A stretch of DNA of 20,942 nt from Reyranella sp. (GTDB lineage Bacteria > Pseudomonadota > Alphaproteobacteria > Reyranellales > Reyranellaceae). The stretch lies in the NCBI GenBank assembly GCA_004296815.1, contig SCVT01000456.1, forward strand, positions 1 through 20,942, in the 5' to 3' direction. This document shows, in pieces, positions 14,837 to 20,942 of the stretch (position 1 is its first letter; every line of letters starts with the position of its first letter). A program made the translations under genes and the position numbers. The notes under the pieces were generated by a model. That model worked only from the letters and a program-made list of their open reading frames with translations, searched no databases and was not told the DNA's origin.

Positions 14837-15601
14837 ATGTCGATGCCGACGATCTTCGTGTCCCACGGGGCACCCACCCTGATCCTGCAGGACGTGCCGG
14901 CGCGCGACTTCCTGGCCGGCCTCGGCCGGCAGTTGCCGCGGCCCACCGCGATCGTCGCGGTGTCGGCCCACTGGGACACCGACGTGCCGGCCGTTTCGGT
15001 CGTCCGCAAGCCCGACACCGTCCACGATTTCTACGGCTTTCCCGAAGCGCTCTACCGGCTGCATTACGACGCGCCGGGCGCCCCGGCGCTCGCCGAGAAG
15101 GTGGCGAAGCTGACCGGCGCCGCCCACGACCACCATCGCGGGCTCGACCACGGCGCCTGGGTGCCGGCGATGCTCGCCTGGCCCGAGGCCGACATCCCGA
15201 TCTTCCAGCTCTCGGTGCAGCCCCAGGAGTCGCCCGCCCACCACATCGCGCTCGGCCGCAAGCTCGCGGGCCTGCGCGAGGAGGGCGTGCTGGTGATGGG
15301 CAGCGGCAGCGCCACGCACAATCTGCGTGCCCTGGTGCGCGGCAGCGAGGCGTCCGAGCCCGAGCCGTGGGCCCGCGCCTTCGACGACTGGCTGGCGGAG
15401 ACGGTGGAGAAGGGCGACGAGCAGGCGCTGGCGGATTACCGCACGAAGGCGCCGTATGCCCGCGAATCACATCCGACCGACGAGCACCTGCTGCCGCTGC
15501 ATGTCGCTTATGGCGCGGCAGGCGAAGGCGCGCACGGCCGCGCGCTGCATCGCAGCTTCACGTCGGGGAATTTGTCGATGGCTTCCTACGCTTTCGCTTA
15601 A
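14837..15601 (+). CDS. Extradiol ring-cleavage dioxygenase, DODA/LigB type (class III)
   Basis: This protein of about 254 residues belongs to the LigB-like class III extradiol dioxygenases of the DODA/YgiD branch, which open catechol-type rings with a bound divalent metal. Metal-ligand candidates are H10 in VSHGAPTL and H45 in SAHWDT. Further conserved histidines lie in LDHGAW, SATHNL and ESHPTDEHLLPL. The length fits the single-domain branch. The start at 14837 is chosen from the GAGGA upstream; an in-frame ATG at 14813 would add eight residues. The gene is divergent from binding-protein copy 2 and convergent with grxD, with a perfect hairpin over its stop codon. The natural substrate is unknown; many bacterial members act on DOPA-like or small catechols in vitro. 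Confidence 0.9.
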   Translation: MSMPTIFVSHGAPTLILQDVPARDFLAGLGRQLPRPTAIVAVSAHWDTDVPAVSVVRKPDTVHDFYGFPEALYRLHYDAPGAPALAEKVAKLTGAAHDHHRGLDHGAWVPAMLAWPEADIPIFQLSVQPQESPAHHIALGRKLAGLREEGVLVMGSGSATHNLRALVRGSEASEPEPWARAFDDWLAETVEKGDEQALADYRTKAPYARESHPTDEHLLPLHVAYGAAGEGAHGRALHRSFTSGNLSMASYAFA

Positions 15602-15611
15602 GGCGAAAGCG
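15589..15611. terminator. Perfect hairpin over the dioxygenase stop codon
   Basis: CGCTTTCGC (15589-15597) and GCGAAAGCG (15603-15611) are perfect 9-bp arms around the loop TTAAG, which contains the TAA stop. It also lies 1 bp past the end of the convergent grxD. No T-run follows on either strand, so it may be a bidirectional 3'-end hairpin rather than a classic terminator. Confidence 0.45.
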
Positions 15612-15612
15612 C

Positions 15613-15954
<342 letters not shown>

Positions 15955-15997
15955 AGTCGGTCTCCTGGAGCACCACACGGTGGGTGCGGGATTTGAC

Positions 15998-16010
15998 CCC
16001 TAATATAGGG
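15998..16010. promoter_or_regulatory. Palindrome between bolA and grxD
   Basis: CCCTA (15998-16002) and TAGGG (16006-16010) are inverted around ATA. It lies in the 59-bp gap before grxD. It could be a regulator site or part of an internal promoter (TATATT on the minus strand), but no matching -35 is evident. Confidence 0.25.
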
Positions 16011-16013
16011 CGA

Positions 16014-16250
16014 TCACGGCCTCTGCGCCATGGTGGTCAGTTTCAGGGCATGCAGGACGCCGCCCATGCGGCCGCCCAGCGCGCCATAGACCATCTGGTG
16101 CTGCTGGATCTTGGATTTGCCCGCGAAGGCTGCCGAAACCACGGTTGCGGCATAATGGTCGCCGTCGCCGGCCAGGTCCTGGATCTCGACCTCGGCGCCC
16201 GGGATGCCCTCCTTGATCAGGCGGACGATGTCGTCGGCGTGCATGGGCAT
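16014..16250 (-). CDS. BolA family protein
   Basis: This 78-residue BolA-like protein is the usual partner of CGFS glutaredoxins; the heterodimer coordinates a [2Fe-2S] cluster. Family marks are the GDGDHYAATVVS strand pair (residues 28-39), KSKIQQHQMVYGAL (45-58), and the C-terminal His H67 in VLHALKLTT, the typical cluster-ligand position. The first ATG is 5 bases after GGAGG; a second in-frame ATG at codon 3 is also possible. It starts 10 bp after the purL stop and so is probably cotranscribed with the purine genes, an arrangement common in Alphaproteobacteria. Confidence 0.94.
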   Translation of the reverse strand: MPMHADDIVRLIKEGIPGAEVEIQDLAGDGDHYAATVVSAAFAGKSKIQQHQMVYGALGGRMGGVLHALKLTTMAQRP

Positions 16251-16260
16251 GGGTGCCTCC

Positions 16261-18512
<2,252 letters not shown>

Positions 18513-18516
<4 letters not shown>

Positions 18517-18561
18517 GACGAATACCTCACGACGAATACATCACGGCGAGTAGATCACGAG
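18513..18561. repeat. 14-bp tandem repeat at the purQ-purL junction
   Basis: Two near-identical units TCACGACGAATACC (18513-18526) and TCACGACGAATACA (18527-18540) are followed by a diverged unit TCACGGCGAGTAGA (18541-18554) and a partial TCACGAG. On the coding (minus) strand each unit supplies a GTGA. The last copies give the purL GTG start and its GAGG site, and the first gives the purQ TGA stop. Confidence 0.85.
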
Positions 18562-19244
18562 AGGGCCTCGACCATGCCCTCGAACAACGCCTTGCCATCG
18601 GTGCCGCCGAACATCGGCTCCACGGCGTTCTCCGGATGCGGCATCAGGCCCAGCACCGTCTTGGTCTCGTTGAAGACGCCGGCGATGTTGCTGGACGAGC
18701 CGTTGGGGTTGCCGGAGCCGTCGACCAATCCTTCCGGCGAGCAGTAGCGGAAGGCGACCTGGCCGCGATCCTCGAGCCGCTTCATCGTGTCGGCGTCGGC
18801 GAAGTAGTTGCCCTCGGCGTGCGCCACCGGGACGCGGATCACCTGGCCCGCCTGGTAGCGGTTGGTGAACAGGCTCTGGCTGGTCTCGACCTTGAGGTGG
18901 ACGTCGGAGCAGACGAACTTGAGGTGCGAGTTGCGCATCAGCGTGCCCGGCAGCAGGCCTGCCTCGGTCACGATCTGGAAGCCGTTGCAGATGCCCAGCA
19001 CCGGCACGCCCTTGGCCGCGCGCTTCTTCACCTCGGCCATCACCGGCGACTGTGCCGCCATCGCGCCGCAACGCAGGTAGTCGCCGTAGGAGAAGCCGCC
19101 GGGGACGACGATCAGGTCGACCTTCTCGAAGTCGCCGTCGCCGTGCCAGACCATCGTCGGCCGGCGGCCGGTCACCAGCTCGATCGCCTGCGCGACGTCG
19201 CCCTCTCGGTTGGAGCCGGGGAAGACGAGGACCGCCGCTTTCAT
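18555..19244 (-). CDS. purQ: Phosphoribosylformylglycinamidine synthase subunit PurQ (glutaminase)
   Basis: This 229-residue class I glutamine amidotransferase hydrolyses glutamine and channels ammonia to PurL. The catalytic triad is visible: nucleophile C86 in VLGICNGFQ, and H203 and E205 in MPHPENA. The N-terminus [16 protein letters not shown] is that of PurQ. The frame stays open upstream, but homology begins at the ATG at 19244, which overlaps the purS stop by one base (TGATG), so translation is coupled. Length is normal. Confidence 0.97.
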   Translation of the reverse strand: MKAAVLVFPGSNREGDVAQAIELVTGRRPTMVWHGDGDFEKVDLIVVPGGFSYGDYLRCGAMAAQSPVMAEVKKRAAKGVPVLGICNGFQIVTEAGLLPGTLMRNSHLKFVCSDVHLKVETSQSLFTNRYQAGQVIRVPVAHAEGNYFADADTMKRLEDRGQVAFRYCSPEGLVDGSGNPNGSSSNIAGVFNETKTVLGLMPHPENAVEPMFGGTDGKALFEGMVEALS

Positions 19245-19483
19245 CAGATCAGCTCGATCGAATAGTTCTCGATCACCGTGTTGGCGAGCAGCTTCTTGCA
19301 CATCTCGTCGAGTCGGGCCTTGGCCTTCGCCTTGTCGGTCTCGTTGAGCTCGAGCTCGATGAACTTGCCCTGCCGCACGTCGCCCACCTCGGGGAAGCCG
19401 AGGCGGTTCAGCGAATGTCCGATGGCCTTGCCCTGGGGGTCGAGCACGCCGTTCTTGAGCGTCACATGAACTCTGGCTTTCAT
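19244..19483 (-). CDS. purS: Phosphoribosylformylglycinamidine synthase subunit PurS
   Basis: This 79-residue protein is PurS, the structural subunit that lets PurQ and PurL assemble. The pattern [20 protein letters not shown], then SLNRLGF and VRQGKFIEL, is diagnostic, and the C-terminal [14 protein letters not shown] also fits. It starts 8 bp after the purC stop with AGAGGCGAG upstream and ends overlapping the purQ ATG. Confidence 0.96.
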   Translation of the reverse strand: MKARVHVTLKNGVLDPQGKAIGHSLNRLGFPEVGDVRQGKFIELELNETDKAKAKARLDEMCKKLLANTVIENYSIELI

Positions 19484-19491
19484 CTCGCCTC

Positions 19492-20256
19492 TTACTGCAA
19501 CGTGGTGGGGCCGCGGACGTCGCCCGGGCCCTGGTCGATGAGAATTCCCAGCCGCCGCGCCACCTCCTGGTAGGCCTCCTCGACCTTGCCGAGGTCGCGG
19601 CGGAAGCGGTCCTTGTCCATCTTCTCGTTGGTGCGCAGGTCCCACAGCCGGCACGAGTCGGGGCTGATCTCGTCGGCAAGCACGATGCGGACCATGTCGT
19701 CTTCGTAGAGGCGGCCGAACTCGATCTTGAAGTCGATCAGCTTGATGCCGCAGCCGAGGAACAGGCCGAACAGGAAGTCGTTCACGCGGAGCGTGAGCGC
19801 CACGATGTCGTCGAGGTCCTGCGGCGTTGCCCAGCCGAACGCGGTGATGTGCTCCTCGGTGACCATCGGGTCGCCGAGCGCATCGTTCTTGTAGAAGAAC
19901 TCCATGATCGAGCGCGGCAGCTGCGTGCCTTCCTCGACGCCGAAGCGCTTGGCGAAGGAGCCGGCCGCGACGTTGCGCACCACGATCTCGAGCGGGATGA
20001 TCTCGACCTGCCGGATGAGCTGCTCGCGCATGTTCAGCCGGCGGATGAAATGGGTGGGCACGCCGATCTCGCCGAGCTTGGTCATCAGGAACTCGGAGAT
20101 GCGGTTGTTGATCACACCCTTGCCGGTGATCGTGCCCTTCTTCTGGTTGTTGAACGCGGTGGCGTCGTCCTTGAAGTACTGGACGATCGTCCCGGGCTCC
20201 GGCCCCTCGTAGAGGGTCTTGGCCTTGCCTTCGTAGATGCGGCGGCGGCGGGACAT
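19492..20256 (-). CDS. purC: SAICAR synthetase (phosphoribosylaminoimidazole-succinocarboxamide synthase)
   Basis: This 254-residue enzyme joins aspartate to CAIR using ATP in purine synthesis. It begins [16 protein letters not shown], the usual ATP-binding N-terminus, and has the signatures [13 protein letters not shown] (residues 87-99 approx.), [10 protein letters not shown] and [17 protein letters not shown] lies just before the ATG. It is the first visible gene of the purine run; purB, often found upstream in Alphaproteobacteria, is not here. The 156-bp gap upstream is shared with the divergent ferritin-like gene, and a GC-rich hairpin sits right before the ribosome-binding site. Confidence 0.97.
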   Translation of the reverse strand: MSRRRRIYEGKAKTLYEGPEPGTIVQYFKDDATAFNNQKKGTITGKGVINNRISEFLMTKLGEIGVPTHFIRRLNMREQLIRQVEIIPLEIVVRNVAAGSFAKRFGVEEGTQLPRSIMEFFYKNDALGDPMVTEEHITAFGWATPQDLDDIVALTLRVNDFLFGLFLGCGIKLIDFKIEFGRLYEDDMVRIVLADEISPDSCRLWDLRTNEKMDKDRFRRDLGKVEEAYQEVARRLGILIDQGPGDVRGPTTLQ

Positions 20257-20267
20257 TTCTTACTCCT

Positions 20268-20289
20268 GGGCGGGCGAAACGGGCCGCCC
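20268..20289 (-). promoter_or_regulatory. GC-rich stem-loop in the purC leader
   Basis: GGGCGG (20268-20273) and CCGCCC (20284-20289) form a 6-bp stem in the leader, ending a few bases from the purC Shine-Dalgarno (AGGAG on the minus strand). It could modulate purC translation, but the stem is short and such pairing is common in GC-rich DNA. Confidence 0.25.
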
Positions 20290-20357
20290 ACCGGTCGGAA
20301 AGTACGGCGGCCGGAATATGGCGGAAACCCCATGCGCCGGTACTGGGGAAAAATCCA

Positions 20358-20385
20358 TTGAAAAAGGTGACGTGCCCGTCATATT
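20358..20385 (+). promoter_or_regulatory. Candidate promoter for the ferritin-like gene
   Basis: TTGAAA (20358-20363) and CATATT (20380-20385) are separated by 16 bases, 28 bp before the ATG. This is the best sigma-70-like match I see in the divergent purC gap. Confidence 0.4.
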
Positions 20386-20412
20386 GGCGTTGAACCCCTC
20401 TGGAGGCCCCAC

Positions 20413-20942
20413 ATGGCCCAGCAGATCACCTACGACAAGGCCTATGACACCGTGGCGCCGGAGGATTTTCCGGCCATGCTCGACGTGCCGCGCTACGGGC
20501 GCCGCACCGATGCCTTCGACGGCATCATTTCGGCGACCCACGACCATTTCTGGGATCCGTTCGACCGGGCCTATATCGACTTCGACCAGCCCTTCGACAT
20601 GGGCAAGACGCCGATCGTGCCGCTCGACATGATCGTCGAGCTGCGGAGCGCAGTCGCCGACCGGCTGGACGACGGCCAGAAGATCCAGCTCGCCAACGAC
20701 GTCACCCACTGGTCGGTCTCCAACCTGTTGCACGGCGAGCAGGGCGCGCTGTCGCTGTCGGCCAGTCTCTGCCACATCCTTCTCGATCCCGGCGCGCAGG
20801 AGTACGCCGCCAACCAGGCCCGCGAGGAGGCCCGCCACGTCGCGGGCTTCACGCGCTACATCCAGAAGCGCTGGGGCGCGCCGTTGCCGGTCGGCAAGAC
20901 CATCGCCAACGTCCTCAACGATCTGGTGGGCACGCCCGAGGT
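20413..20942 (+). CDS. Ferritin-like diiron protein, 5' part (cut by window end)
   Basis: At least 176 residues are readable and the frame is open at the window edge. GGAGG (20402-20406) lies 6 bases before the ATG. The protein starts MAQQITYDKAYDTVAPEDFPAM. The stretch LLHGEQGALSLSASLCHILLDPGAQEYAANQ, followed by AREEARHVAGF, has the Glu and EEARH pattern of ferritin-like or ribonucleotide reductase R2-like four-helix diiron proteins, with the second helix pair beyond the window. It may be an oxygenase or oxidase of unknown substrate. It is divergent from purC with no obvious link to purine synthesis. The family call rests on the diiron motif and remembered similarity to uncharacterised proteobacterial homologues. 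Confidence 0.75.
   Translation, partial: MAQQITYDKAYDTVAPEDFPAMLDVPRYGRRTDAFDGIISATHDHFWDPFDRAYIDFDQPFDMGKTPIVPLDMIVELRSAVADRLDDGQKIQLANDVTHWSVSNLLHGEQGALSLSASLCHILLDPGAQEYAANQAREEARHVAGFTRYIQKRWGAPLPVGKTIANVLNDLVGTPE

Noticed and set aside
19245..19679. Upstream extension of the purQ frame.
   Set aside because: It overlaps purS and purC, and PurQ similarity starts at [12 protein letters not shown] (19244).
20257..20412. A purine riboswitch upstream of purC.
   Set aside because: The gap lacks a three-way-junction pattern; only a short GC-rich stem is visible, and purine riboswitches are not expected in Alphaproteobacteria.

Overview
The window is gene-dense, high-GC bacterial chromosome (roughly two-thirds G+C by eye) and looks alphaproteobacterial. 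The evidence is a purC-purS-purQ-purL-bolA-grxD gene order with the small PurL plus PurS/PurQ arrangement, abundant solute-binding proteins, TRAP transport and a COG3618 amidohydrolase. A Rhodospirillales- or Reyranella-like soil or water bacterium is my guess; the genus cannot be settled from this sequence. I saw no rRNA, tRNA, CRISPR array, insertion sequence or phage gene. No stretch over 300 bases lacks a gene; the longest gaps are 179 bp (6393-6571), 156 bp (20257-20412) and 147 bp (12405-12551).

Left part (1-9653, all + strand). The 3' end of an RND efflux adaptor is followed by a complete MdtB/MdtC-like RND pump. A short gap leads to an amidase related to plant-type AMI1, an abutting HpxZ/AtzH-like (DUF3225) small protein, and a COG3618 TIM-barrel amidohydrolase. 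After a 179-bp leader with a striking bulged palindrome comes a complete tripartite TRAP transporter: a TakP-like binding protein, DctQ and DctM. A hairpin with a short T-run lies between the binding-protein gene and the membrane genes. Together these genes suggest uptake of a small carboxylate and hydrolysis of amide and/or lactone bonds; the substrate is unknown.

Middle part (9715-15601). Two paralogous family-5 ABC solute-binding proteins face each other as inverted copies about 1.9 kb apart, with no ABC permease or ATPase in view. They share a 126-bp block that is 117/126 identical and four conserved cysteines. Between them lie a 2OG-Fe(II) oxygenase and a divergent pair, an HxlR-type regulator and a WrbA-like flavodoxin reductase, whose shared intergenic region carries a good operator candidate. 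This pair resembles a thiol/quinone-responsive switch. Divergent from the second binding protein is a LigB/DODA-type extradiol dioxygenase.

Right part (15613-20942). The minus-strand purine operon purC-purS-purQ-purL supplies SAICAR synthetase and the three-part FGAM synthase. It is followed by bolA and the monothiol glutaredoxin grxD, whose products form a [2Fe-2S] complex in other bacteria. A 14-bp tandem repeat fills the purQ-purL junction and repeats the start-codon context. Divergent from purC is a ferritin-like diiron protein cut off by the window edge.

Most genes are ordinary members of known families. The parts most worth a second look are the amidase/AtzH-like/amidohydrolase/TRAP neighbourhood with its palindrome, the orphan inverted binding-protein pair, and the repeated purL start region.
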